Source: Chara braunii (taxonomy: Eukaryota; Streptophyta; Charophyceae; Charales; Characeae). From it: a stretch of DNA of 45,816 bases. Shown piece by piece: positions 37,551 through 45,816 of this stretch. The stretch covers positions 1,365,933-1,411,748 of the forward strand of contig BFEA01000199.1 of the NCBI GenBank assembly GCA_003427395.1. The letters run 5' to 3'. The first letter of the stretch is position 1, and each line of letters opens with the position of its first letter. The notes below the pieces were generated by a model. It was not told the origin of the DNA. It was given only the letters and a program-made list of their open reading frames with translations, and searched no databases. A program made the position numbers and the translations under genes.

Positions 37551-37970
37551 TTTATGTCTGTGTTCTGTTCCTCATACTTCCTCTAGCTTTCCCGCACAAT
37601 TTTCCCTGAATCTGGACATATTTGGGGTCCAATACTGCATAGGAGAGAGAGGAGAATTCCTTGAGTACTCCCACTTCACTCTTTGCTCTACAATGTTCCT
37701 CGAATCCTCCCCTCTTACAGCCTTTCCCCGAGTTCGAACCCGCGATCATTATGGGCGTCGCTCCACTAGTCTCCAAATGGGCAAAATGAAAAGGAATCTT
37801 TCGCAACAACATGGACCAATGCACCGCCATATGTTTTGTCTTTTGTGCATGTGGTGAGTAGCGGAGCGAGGCCCCACTTCGGTCTAGGTACAGCTGTATT
37901 TGGGGCACTTCGGTCTAGGTTTAGCTGCCGACGCCACTTCTTGCTCCAGACAATCCTCCTCCATGCTTAC
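37551..37970. other. intergenic with a B-box-like word
   Basis: On the minus strand near 37778-37730, TAGTGGAGCGACGCCC and CGGGTTCGAACTCGG suggest a short tRNA-like remnant. GGCACTTCGGTCTAGGT is doubled (37873, 37904). Confidence 0.35.
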
Positions 37971-38215
37971 AGTCTCTTCCCCCAAATAAACCCATGGTCA
38001 TTATAGCTGCTGTACTTGGGCGAACTTCCGGTCTAGATACGGCTGCTGACGTCACTCTTTGCTCGACAACCCTCGACGCTTACACTCTACCCCGAAATAG
38101 GACCCACAGTCACTATGGCTGCTGCACTTGCTCTACCCCGAAATAGAACCCACAGTCACTATGGCTGCTGCACTTGGGGCAACTTTCAGTCTAGGTGCAG
38201 CCACGGACGTCACTC
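37971..38215. repeat. three FB1-like left arms in tandem
   Basis: CCCAAATAAACCCATGGTCA, CCGAAATAGGACCCACAGTC and CCGAAATAGAACCCACAGTC, each followed by TATGGCTGCTGCACTTG. The right arms are missing, so these cannot form the long hairpin. Confidence 0.55.
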
Positions 38216-38248
38216 TTTGCTCCACAATCCTCCTCTACTCTCAGAGGG

Positions 38249-38690
38249 CCTCACCGGACGGTACACGAAACGAGAAAAAAAACTAATTCGTTTCGTGAAC
38301 GTTTCGCCGCACAGTCAAGAAACAAAAACTGTCAGGCGGAAGTCGCGAAGTGTGTCAGATTTGCAATTCGCGAGCCTCTGCACGTGCCCCTTCCATGCCC
38401 GCCTGCAACTCGCGAAAAGTCGTAGGTCCTCCGAAGGTCTGCTCGTGGAGCTGCGAATCCACGCGAGTGCAGCAAGTCAATGTCCAAGGAAAGTCGGTCC
38501 AAAAAAAAATTAGCATTTGCGAAAGTCGGGCACCTCAACACTCGTCAGGCCGTTTCCGCGAGTGATTTCGCATGTGCCGTGCGGCGGTGGTGTAACAAAC
38601 GAAGCGAAACCTTGATTTTCGGCCTCGCGAGGCCTCGCGAGTTTCAAGGTCGTTTCGTTTCGTTTCGTTTTTTGCACCGTCCGGCGAGAC
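38249..38690. repeat. FB7 foldback element, about 440 bp
   Basis: CTCACCGGACGGTACACGAAACGA faces TCGTTTCGTTTTTTGCACCGTCCGGCGAG in the opposite orientation, allowing for small gaps. The interior is dense in TCGCGAA/TTCGCGA and CCTCGCGAGG words, including CCTCGCGAGGCCTCGCGAG (38622-38640), and (GTTTC)n at 38650-38670. No convincing ORF. Confidence 0.6.
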
Positions 38691-38927
38691 CCATAGACGT
38701 TCCTCCGATAGAACCTATGCTCATTGTAGTTGGTTGTATTCGCCGCATGCGCAAGAAAACAGAGAATGACTTCGAGAGATAAAAACTCGAAGGTTGTGGG
38801 GAACACCACAATTGCTCAATTAAAACAAAAAAAAAAAAAGAAATAGATGACTTTCACCTGACATTGACGTCAACAGTCAAACAAAGACTGACGATGAGAG
38901 AGATCTGAAGTATAATCACAGTGCTGG
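38691..38927. other. intergenic, no recognisable feature
   Basis: An A-run near 38825-38840; nothing else. Confidence 0.4.
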
Positions 38928-39037
38928 GTGTCTTCACCCCAACGAAATGTGCAAACCATTATCCCTGTATCTAGACTGAAACTCGCCCAAATACAGTTAC
39001 AAAGACCCGGGGCTATTTTTTTTGGATGAAGACGGTT
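38928..39037. repeat. FB1 element, diverged copy
   Basis: TGTCTTCACCCCAACGAAAT, CATTATCCCTGTATCTAGAC, then a right arm broken by a T-run and ending GGATGAAGACGGT. Confidence 0.65.
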
Positions 39038-39553
39038 CCACAGTTTCAACAAGCATCTGGACGTGATTGCAGGCAGATACATCCGGAAAAAAATCCAAGT
39101 GTGAGTACATTCTGAGGCATCTGGGTGAGAAGACCCAGCACTTGATTCAGGTGAAGACTTTCGGACATCAGGCAGATACATGCAAGAAAGTCCGTTCCTA
39201 CTGTGTGCTCTCTTGAGGCATCTAGGTAAGAAGACGAGAAGAAAGTCGCTTCCTATTGTGCACTTTGTTTTGGCGAAGAAGGTTTTGAACATTTTCAACG
39301 GGTCTCTGGACGTGACTGCAGCCACATACATCCGAGAAAGTATTCGCACGAGGACGTGATTGCAGCCACATACATCCAAGAAAGTATTCGCACGAGTAAT
39401 CTCTGCGGCATCCGATTACCTTAAATCAGACGGCAATTGGAAAGCACAACTGTTGAAGTCATTCAAAATTTGTGGGCCCAAAAACAAAAACGTCATGGGC
39501 CCGCCGCATCCGCATCACCCACCCACCCATCTCCCACAACCGGCCAGGGCCGA
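39038..39553. repeat. FB8-like degenerate repeats
   Basis: ATCTGGACGTGATTGCAGGC, TCTGGACGTGACTGCAGCCA and AGGACGTGATTGCAGCCACA, each followed by CATACATCC-(G/A)AGAAAGT-like words (39056, 39304, 39352). No gene. Confidence 0.5.
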
Positions 39554-39707
39554 GGTCCCACTAGCAAAAAGGATAGGATCGAACTCCTGAATCTGGACGT
39601 GTTTTATGCAGAGATGCAGAAAAGCAGTTCAATCTCGATTTCCTGCACCTTTCCAGAAACACGTCCAGATTCAGGCATTCGATCCGATCCTCTTTGCTAG
39701 TGGGACC
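39554..39707. repeat. FB4 foldback element, copy 3
   Basis: GGTCCCACTAGCAAAAAGGAT faces ATCCTCTTTGCTAGTGGGACC. CCTGAATCTGGACGTGTTT faces AAACACGTCCAGATTCAGG. Nearly perfect, so probably the youngest of the four. Confidence 0.85.
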
Positions 39708-39725
39708 ATGCCCCCGGGGGGGGGG

Positions 39726-39763
39726 CTGTCTCTTATACACATCTAGATGTGTATAAGAGACAG
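39726..39763. other. Nextera mate-pair junction adapter (artefact)
   Basis: Same 38-bp head-to-head pair of Tn5 mosaic ends as at 30349-30386, preceded by a G-run. Not genomic; continuity across it is doubtful. Translated, it gives the tell-tale peptide THLDVYKRQ. Confidence 0.97.
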
Positions 39764-39930
39764 GTGCTAATGTTATCGTGCTTGGAAAGAGGATGGATCT
39801 GGTCATAATCTTGATCATGTCCGTTCTCTCGTAGGGTTGGAAGACATAGTACCAGTGGGGCCAGGTGTGCTAATGTTATCGTGCTTGGAAAGAGGATGGA
39901 TCTGGTCATAATCTTGGTCATGTTCACGCT
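39764..39930. repeat. direct duplication next to the adapter
   Basis: GTGCTAATGTTATCGTGCTT to AATCTTG(A/G)TCATGT occurs at 39764-39822 and 39867-39925, 103 bp apart. The nearness to the adapter suggests a possible assembly origin. Confidence 0.7.
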
Positions 39931-40029
39931 TCGTCAGGATTCTCAACCGAACCCAGATCCATCTGTTTCAGGGAAAGTTCATGGAGGCTTCATTGACATT
40001 GACCAGAAGAATTTACACCCTTTGTAAAG

Positions 40030-40480
40030 AATGTACCTTGGTGAAAACGTTTACACTGACACAGAATACCCTAATGTACCTGGACGTGAAGAAGGCCAGA
40101 TACATGGTTTGCAGAATGACGAGCTGAGAACCAGATACATTATCTGTACCTGGTCAAGGTATTTTCTCCACCCAACCCAGCCGACTCTTGCAAAAGGCTT
40201 TCGCCTAATGAACCTGGACGTGCAAACGGCCAGATACAAAGTCCGCAGCAGGATGAGCTGAGAACCAGATACATTAGCTGTACCTAGTCAAGTTTTTTTC
40301 TCAACCCAACCCAGCCGACTCTTGAAAGGGGCCTTTTTCCAAGAGAGACAGACCCTTCCTTGTGAGGAGTGTACCTGTGTGAAACCACGTACAGTGACAC
40401 AGAATACCCTAATGTACCTGGACGTGCAGAAAGCTCACATACACGAAAGCGGAGGCATTATTCCCAATCCCCCAGTGTCT
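40030..40480. repeat. tandem repeat, about 170-bp units
   Basis: CACTGACACAGAATACCCTA, ATGTACCTGGACGTG, AGAACCAGATACATTA, CTGTACCT-GTCAAG, CCCAACCCAGCCGACTCTTG recur two to three times. Confidence 0.65.
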
Positions 40481-40631
40481 CTCTTCCCCCCTCTCTTCCC
40501 CCCAGAATACGAAAGCTCATATACACAAACAGTGGTCCTGCTTTCCACTCTGGTACCAAAGACAGGACGCTGGACCTGTGGGGTCCCCGGCCCCAATCCT
40601 TGTTATTTAATATGAATGAAAACAGAAGTCC

Positions 40632-40663
<32 letters not shown>

Positions 40664-40691
40664 AGGCACTATTCCCGATCTCCCCATGTCG
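40481..40691. other. low complexity, no gene
   Basis: C/T-rich then a poly-A run (about 40637-40659). Confidence 0.5.
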
Positions 40692-40814
40692 CTACCGTAC
40701 CGTCTCTTCCCCCAAACGAAATGCACGGTCATTTCTTCTGTACTTAACATTCGGTCTATATGCATCAGATCCAGCGATAACACCGCGCCTTCTATTCGGG
40801 AGAAGCCGGTAGGT
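40692..40814. repeat. FB1 element, diverged copy
   Basis: CTACCGTACCGTCTCTTCCC, GCACGGTCATTTCTTCTGTA, then CCAGCGATAACACCGCGCCT and ATTCGGGAGAAGCCGGTAG. Confidence 0.6.
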
Positions 40815-40946
40815 AGGAAGGAGAAACCCTCGGCAATTTTTTTTTTTTTTTTTTTTTTTTCATTTCAACCCTCGGCAATCTCAATAGAAGAGACGACTCA
40901 TAGGCCGTCGCTCCACTACCACTGTCTGTATCTGAAGCTCATCACG

Positions 40947-41830
40947 GTCGTTCGAATGCACCTGATCCAGAATGCGTCCAAATGCATGCATAATGTTGAC
41001 TACGTAGTGGAGTGAGGCCTATAATCTACAGCAACAAGAAGGAAGAAGAATTTGCAGAATTGAAGAGGCGCACCATTTCCTGGCATAGCATGGCATGACA
41101 CGACACCGTCTCTCATGGTCGTTCGAATGCACCTGATCCAGAATGCGTCCAAATGCATGCATAATGTTGACTACATAGTGGAGTGAGGCCTATAATCTGC
41201 AGGAACAAGAAGGAAGAAGATTTTGCAGAATTGAAGAGGTGCACCATTTCCTGGCATGGCATGGCATGACACGACACCGTCGCTCATGGTCGTTCGAATG
41301 CACCTGATCCAGAATGCGTCCAAATGCATGCCTAATGTTGACTACATAGTGGAGTGAGGCCTATAATCTACAGGAACAAGAAGGAAGAAGATTTTGCAGA
41401 ATTGAGGAGGTGCACCATTTCCTGGCATGGAATGACACGACACGACACCGTCGCTTGCTAACGTCTTCCACATTCAAAACGTTGGACTCGTTAAAATGCA
41501 CCTGATCCAGAATGCGTCCAAATGCATGCAGGAGTGAAGCCCATAATAATCTACAAATGCACCTGATCCAGAATGCGTCCAAATGCATGTGAAATGTTGA
41601 CTACTAGTGGACTGAAGCCCATAATAATCTACAACAATAAGAAGGAAAAAGATTTTGGAGAATTGAAGAGGCGCTCGCACGACTTCCTGACCTGACCTGA
41701 CCTGACCTGACACGGCTGCTGGCTACCTCGCTACCGTCTTTCCACATTCAAAACGTTGGACTCGTTAGATCGAAAATGCACCTGAACCAGAATGCGTCCA
41801 ACTGCATGCAGGATGTTCACTACTACTACT
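40947..41830. repeat. 171-bp tandem array, three full units plus fragments
   Basis: Units start GTCGTTCGAATGCACCTGAT at 40947, 41118 and 41289, an exact 171-bp period. Each holds CAGAATGCGTCCAAATGCATG, TAGTGGAGTGAGGCC, AAGAAGGAAGAAG, TTGCAGAATTGA and ATGGCATGACACGACACCGTC. Diverged partial units follow near 41490, 41555 and 41770. (ACCTG)n occurs at 41689-41712. Confidence 0.85.
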
Positions 41831-42200
41831 GTAGTGGAGTGAAGCCATAATCCACAACAACAACAACAAGGATTTTTTTTTTTTTTGCAGAATTGAAGAG
41901 GAGCACCATGGTTGTTTTTTTTTTTGTTTTTTTTTTCACCATGTTCTGACGTGACAAGACACGGTCGCTCGCGAACATATTCCCCTCCCCCTTCCCCCCC
42001 CCAACAAAGCCCCGAATAGAACGCACAGTCATCGTCCCTGTACCTGGACTGAAAGTTGGCCAAAATACAGCTACAGTGGCCAACATATTCCCCTCCCCCT
42101 CTTCTTTTGGGAAACGATAAGAAAAAGTCATTCGCCGCTTCAATTTTTATTTATTTATTTATGGGTCGCCCGTTCAATGTCTATAAGAGAGATGCAACGG
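41831..42200. repeat. FB1 half copy and low complexity
   Basis: 42010-42075 (CCCCGAATAGAACGCACAGT, TGGACTGAAAGTTGGCCAAA) is an FB1 left arm and loop. CATATTCCCCTCCCCCT is doubled (41976, 42083). T-runs near 41872-41887 and 41914-41935. Confidence 0.55.

Positions 42201-42276
<76 letters not shown>
42201..42276. repeat. poly-A tract, 76 bases
   Basis: Uninterrupted A. Length is likely approximate because of sequencing slippage. Confidence 0.9.
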
Positions 42277-42277
<1 letters not shown>

Positions 42278-42420
42278 CGAAAATATCAATCAGAAAAAGT
42301 CGCATATGCGGGCGAAGGAAAAAAAACAAAAAAAACGATGTAGTTCAAAAAAATAAAATGCAACCGAAGGACTATCAAGAGCGCGGTAGTCGCTCCACTA
42401 ATTAAACAAGACTCTACATG

Positions 42421-42556
42421 TACGTGGGGCTCATAATCGTCCCGATCCGTATATGTATCTGGGGCTCATAATCGTCCCGATCCGTATATGTATCTGGCGC
42501 TCATAATCGTCCCGATCCGTATATGTATCTGGGCCTCATAATCGTCCCGATCCGTT
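42421..42556. repeat. 35-bp minisatellite, four units
   Basis: GGGGCTCATAATCGTCCCGA followed by TCCGTATATGTATCT, four nearly identical copies. Confidence 0.9.
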
Positions 42557-43150
42557 CAAAAAATGTTCAACTCCTCAAAAGGTACCTCGAGCACCTGGTT
42601 TTGCTCATTTACAAGGGCTTGATTTTATGTCGAAACATCACATGCTCGCAGATGTGGTTACTATCATAGGTACTCGTCCAGGAAGGCGTCCAGATGCACG
42701 CAGAATGTCAAGTAGTGGAGCGAGGCCCATCACCCATCCTCAAGCGCGATTCCCATAACAACGTCGCACGATCATCGATCTCCACGTGTCGTTACAAAAC
42801 CTCGCCGTTTTTTTTGTTTTTTTTTTGCGACCCATCTGAGGGCGTGCGTACTCGCACTACCTAACACTATCTTAAATGTATCTGACCGCATTTACAGCCG
42901 TAACCGTATGCATCTGGCCGCATTTCCGTCCATAAATAAATAAATAAATAAGTTATTAAAAAAAAAAAGGGCTAGTGTAAGTATGCCCTGAATCAGGCAG
43001 GAAAATGATTGGTCCGTCGACGTGACACAATCACAGATCGCCACGTGGCAATTTTTATTTTTTTTTGGGAACAAATTAGTTTTCCAAAGACAAAGAAGCA
43101 ACAAGATCGTCGACGTGGCAAATTTTCTATTATTATTATTATTATTTATT
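42557..43150. repeat. intergenic with FB8 words
   Basis: GCATCTGGCCGCATTTCCGTC (42908) and GGGCTAGTGTAAGTATGCCCTG (42968) belong to FB8. (AAAT)n at 42932-42950 and (ATT)n at 43127-43148. No gene. Confidence 0.5.
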
Positions 43151-43553
43151 TTTAAGAACATAGCCCCGGTATCGAATATAATGACCATAGATCACCGAGC
43201 GTTGCTAAAAACCGCCATAGCCGTCGTTCTCACAAAAAAAAAAAGTATCCAATATAATGACCATAGATCGCCGAGCGTTTCTAAAAGCCGCCATAGCCGT
43301 CGTTCTCAAAAACAAAACACAAACAAACAAACATACAAAAACCCCACCATAGCCCCACCCTCCGTTTTTAATTCTGCTTTTCCGGAAATGCCGAGCGTTG
43401 CTATAATCCACCATAGCCGTCGTTCTCTCAAAAAAAAAAAAAAAAAAAAAAAAAACACCTAGCCCCACCCTCCGTTTTTAATTCTGGTTTTCCGGAAATG
43501 CCGGGCGTTGCTATAATCCACATCCCCCATAGCCGTCGTTCTCCCAAAAAAAA

Positions 43554-43594
<41 letters not shown>

Positions 43595-43625
43595 CCATAG
43601 CCCCACCCTCCGTTTTTAATTCTGG
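43151..43625. repeat. tandem repeats with CATAGCCGTCGTTCTC
   Basis: CCATAGCCGTCGTTCTC followed by an A-rich linker occurs four times. The right half alternates it with CCCACCCTCCGTTTTTAATTC and GGAAATGCCGAGCGTTGCT (two to three units). (CAA)n at 43556-43593. Confidence 0.75.
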
Positions 43626-43654
43626 TTTCCGAAAATGGTAACAGTCAAGTCTCT

Positions 43655-43741
43655 CCTACTGTCTTCCCCCAAATATAACGCACCCCCGTCCGATACAGTC
43701 ATGATGAGGAGGGTGCGTTGTGTTCGGGGGAAGAAGGTAGG
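43655..43741. repeat. short FB1-related hairpin element
   Basis: CCTACTGTCTTCCCCCAAAT and GTGTTCGGGGGAAGAAGGTAGG close an 87-bp hairpin with AACGCACCC facing GGGTGCGTT. An internally deleted or distinct subfamily. Confidence 0.75.
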
Positions 43742-44040
43742 ATGATTGCGCTATTGTAGGAGAATCATTGGCTTATCCAATCTTGTCCTCCTCCACCGGG
43801 CCACAACGACATTACTACGTAAATTAATTTATCCGCAAGGAAAAGGGGAAAAAAAAATAAAAAAAAATCTCGATAAGGGACCCTGGGCCCGGGTCCCAAG
43901 ACTGATTGCACTTTTCAACAACAACAACAAAAAAAAAAAGTAGATTTTTTTTCCCTCTCCTTTTTTTTTTTTTTTTAATTAATAGACGGGAGCAAGAACC
44001 CAATCTCGTCTCGGAATGATTGCTTTGTCGAAGAAGGGGC
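43742..44040. other. intergenic, A/T runs
   Basis: (CAA)n at 43918-43931 and T-runs near 43945 and 43961. Nothing else. Confidence 0.4.
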
Positions 44041-44236
44041 CGAGGTTTCTCGACTCGCAAAAAGACAGGATTGGATTAAGCTGCTCGGATTTTTTTAGCT
44101 GCTGAATCTGGACGTGTTTCGTGCAGAGATGCACACAACTGTAGATGGACCCCGATTTTCTGCACCTCTCCGCAGACATGTCCAGATTCACGTTCACTCG
44201 TCACATCCGACGATCGGCCTTTGCTAATGGGACCTC
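44041..44236. repeat. FB4 foldback element, copy 4, diverged
   Basis: CTGAATCTGGACGTGTTTCG faces CAGACATGTCCAGATTCACG. The left end is eroded (CGAGGTTTCTCGACTCGC) and the right end is GCCTTTGCTAATGGGACCTC. Confidence 0.75.
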
Positions 44237-44590
44237 ATCAGACAGATGGCTCGACTTTCTTCTGAGGGACTGAACAACCTTTACCCTCAGGGTCACATCG
44301 ATGTGCCTCACGGCATCAGCCAGACAGACAGACAGACAATGCAGAATTCATCAAATCAAATGGAAATCAAAATGGAAATCAACATGATGGAAATCAAGAT
44401 GGGAGGTAGACAGACAGCTAGAGAGAGGGAGATAGACGACAAGCAGATAATGATGAACATAACAATCTTGATGAGTTGGGACGCTGGGCCCAGTTTGGAC
44501 AACGAGAGGAGGCTCCCACCAATAAGATGAGAGCACAGGGCGAGAATAATCCAAGGTGGTGCGCTTATCCCACTTGCAACAGCCCCGCCT
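44237..44590. other. intergenic, short repeats
   Basis: (CAGA)n at 44322-44338 and AAATGGAAATCAA words at 44358-44400. A frame here is not supported as coding. Confidence 0.4.
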
Positions 44591-44895
44591 TGGTCATTAC
44601 AAATATTAATATATAAATAACAATAATAAACTGGATACTAATAATAATAATAATAATGACAGTATAATAAAATATGATATATATCCTCTAAGATATACAT
44701 AATAGTAAGAATCAAATTTGACATTAATAACTACTCAAAACATAATAACAATATAACAAAATATGATAATATATACTTATATATTGTCATTATATATAGT
44801 ACTAATAAAATTCGACAATATAACAGTATATAATGTATTACTAATTAATAATAAAATTCGACTCTCCACATGATTGATTGATTGATTGATTGATT
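44591..44895. repeat. AT-rich region with (TAA)n and (TGAT)n
   Basis: (ATA)/(TAA) words throughout, GACAATATAACA-ATATGATA-TATA repeats, and (TGAT)n at 44871-44895. Confidence 0.7.
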
Positions 44896-45435
44896 CCCTC
44901 ATTCATTGACGATGCAGACAACAGGAGTGGAGTAGCGAATCTAACGATCTATCAGCTTCGCATAATGGGGTCTCAGACGGAGATAAAGGGAAGAAGGAGA
45001 CACAGAAGAGAAAGAGACGATAACGGTTTGTCGAAGTGAACGACAACAGTCAAGTAACGGAAAACGTGGGCAGTACAATGAGAAAAAGAAAAAAAGAAAA
45101 AAAAAAAGGAAACAAGAAAAAAGGAAAAAAAGGCGACGGTTGTATCGAGGCTTGATCGATGTCGACATGACTTAGAAAAAAAGAAAAAAAAAAAAAGGAA
45201 AAAAAAAACTCGACATGATTGCCCAAGATCGAATCCAGATAGAATCAGATGACCAGAATAGAATAATTATGAATTAAACAAAAAAAAAAAAGGAGGCAGA
45301 TGTGAGAGACGTGGAAACGCTAACGGCATTTCTAACGTAACGGAAAGCGTGGACATTACAATAAAACAAAAGAAAAAAAAAGTAACCAAAAAAGTGAGGT
45401 TTTTTATCGACGCTTGAGCGAACTCGACACGTCAT
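44896..45435. other. A-rich, no supported gene
   Basis: CGGAAA-CGTGG-CA-TACAAT words occur twice (45057, 45340), as does CGA-GCTTGA-CGA-TCGACA (45146, 45410), suggesting a diverged direct repeat of about 280 bp. Confidence 0.4.
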
Positions 45436-45816
45436 TATCGTGTGAAGACGGTAGCGGTTTCTCCCAAACCAAAAAAAAAAAAAAAAAAGCCACGTTTAGG
45501 GATTGTCGGGGAAAAAAAAAACAAAAAAAAACGTAATGTGTTAGAGATTGTCGATGCAAACAACAAGGATGATTTTTTTTCCGTTACGTTACCCGATTTC
45601 CGTTGCGTTAGAAAGGGGAACATGCTCTTGAAAATAATAAATAAAATAATAAATAAAATAATAAACAAATACCGTCGTGTGAAGACGGTAGCGGTTTCTC
45701 CCAAACCAAAACAAAAAAAAAAACAAAACAAAAAAAAAGTCACGTTTAGGGATTGTCGGGGAAAAAAAACAAAAAAAAAAAACGTAATGTGTTAGAGATT
45801 GTCGATGCAAACAACA
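45436..45816. repeat. direct repeat at window end, about 125 bp each
   Basis: CGTGTGAAGACGGTAGCGGT, TTAGGGATTGTCGGGG and AATGTGTTAGAGATTGTCGA occur at about 45438-45562 and again at about 45673-45816, 235 bp apart. The second copy runs off the window. (AATAA)n words lie between them. Confidence 0.8.

Noticed and set aside
39561-39818. Minus-strand ORF containing VSYTHLDVYKRQ joined to FB4-derived peptide
   Set aside because: The peptide is the translation of the Nextera junction; the rest is a foldback element read through.

Overview
This window looks like repeat-packed, gene-poor nuclear DNA of a eukaryote. A green-lineage (streptophyte-like) genome fits best. Several degraded copies of U6 snRNA carry a plant-like 5' end and the plant-like 3' block AAATCGAGAAATGG. 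There are also tRNA-derived SINEs, a LINE zinc-knuckle remnant, type III hammerhead ribozymes of the kind carried by plant retrozymes, dozens of hairpin-forming (foldback) elements, long homopolymers and microsatellites. I cannot name the species. Nothing looks bacterial: there are no operons, no dense ORFs and no Shine-Dalgarno pattern. I found no intact host gene.

The most coherent unit is an old retroelement on the minus strand, about 8.6 to 4.4 kb. In coding order it reads: a degraded reverse transcriptase with Penelope-like features (8616-7384), a Pro/His-rich linker, a C2H2-like finger (about 6773-6712), a Josephin-like cysteine-protease segment (6355-5955, His and Asp 15 residues apart as in ataxin-3), and tandem RING-like Cys/His units (5936-4856). 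A second, 5'-incomplete copy on the plus strand at 30.4-31.2 kb keeps an open 180-codon ORF with two such units. A third copy, 162 bp of 3' end only, lies at 2255-2416 between 9-bp target-site duplications inside a foldback element. Two copies share a 3' hairpin whose stem shows compensatory base-pair changes. A retroelement that combines an RT, a deubiquitinase-like protease and RING-like repeats is the candidate undescribed system here; the domain calls are by eye.

Layout: 0-4.3 kb, foldbacks, SINE, U6-derived repeats; 4.4-9.1 kb, the retroelement; 9.4-20 kb, hammerhead, minisatellites, SINE/foldback nests, a possible gypsy integrase relic; 19.9-20.3 kb, a 355-base N gap; 20.4-31.4 kb, hammerhead-bearing retrozyme-like repeats, LINE relic, foldbacks and the second retroelement copy; 31.5-45.8 kb, simple repeats and local tandem arrays (33-35, 35.6-36.4, 37.1-37.6, 40-42.6 and 43.2-43.6 kb) with more foldbacks.

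The assembly itself needs care. Two 38-bp palindromes (30349-30386 and 39726-39763) are exactly two Tn5/Nextera mosaic ends joined head to head, the mate-pair circularisation junction, so the flanks there may not be contiguous in the genome. At least two of three single-N positions sit between exact-length duplications (194 bp and 85 bp), which look like unmerged contig overlaps. Foldback families are named FB1 to FB7 below, for this report only.
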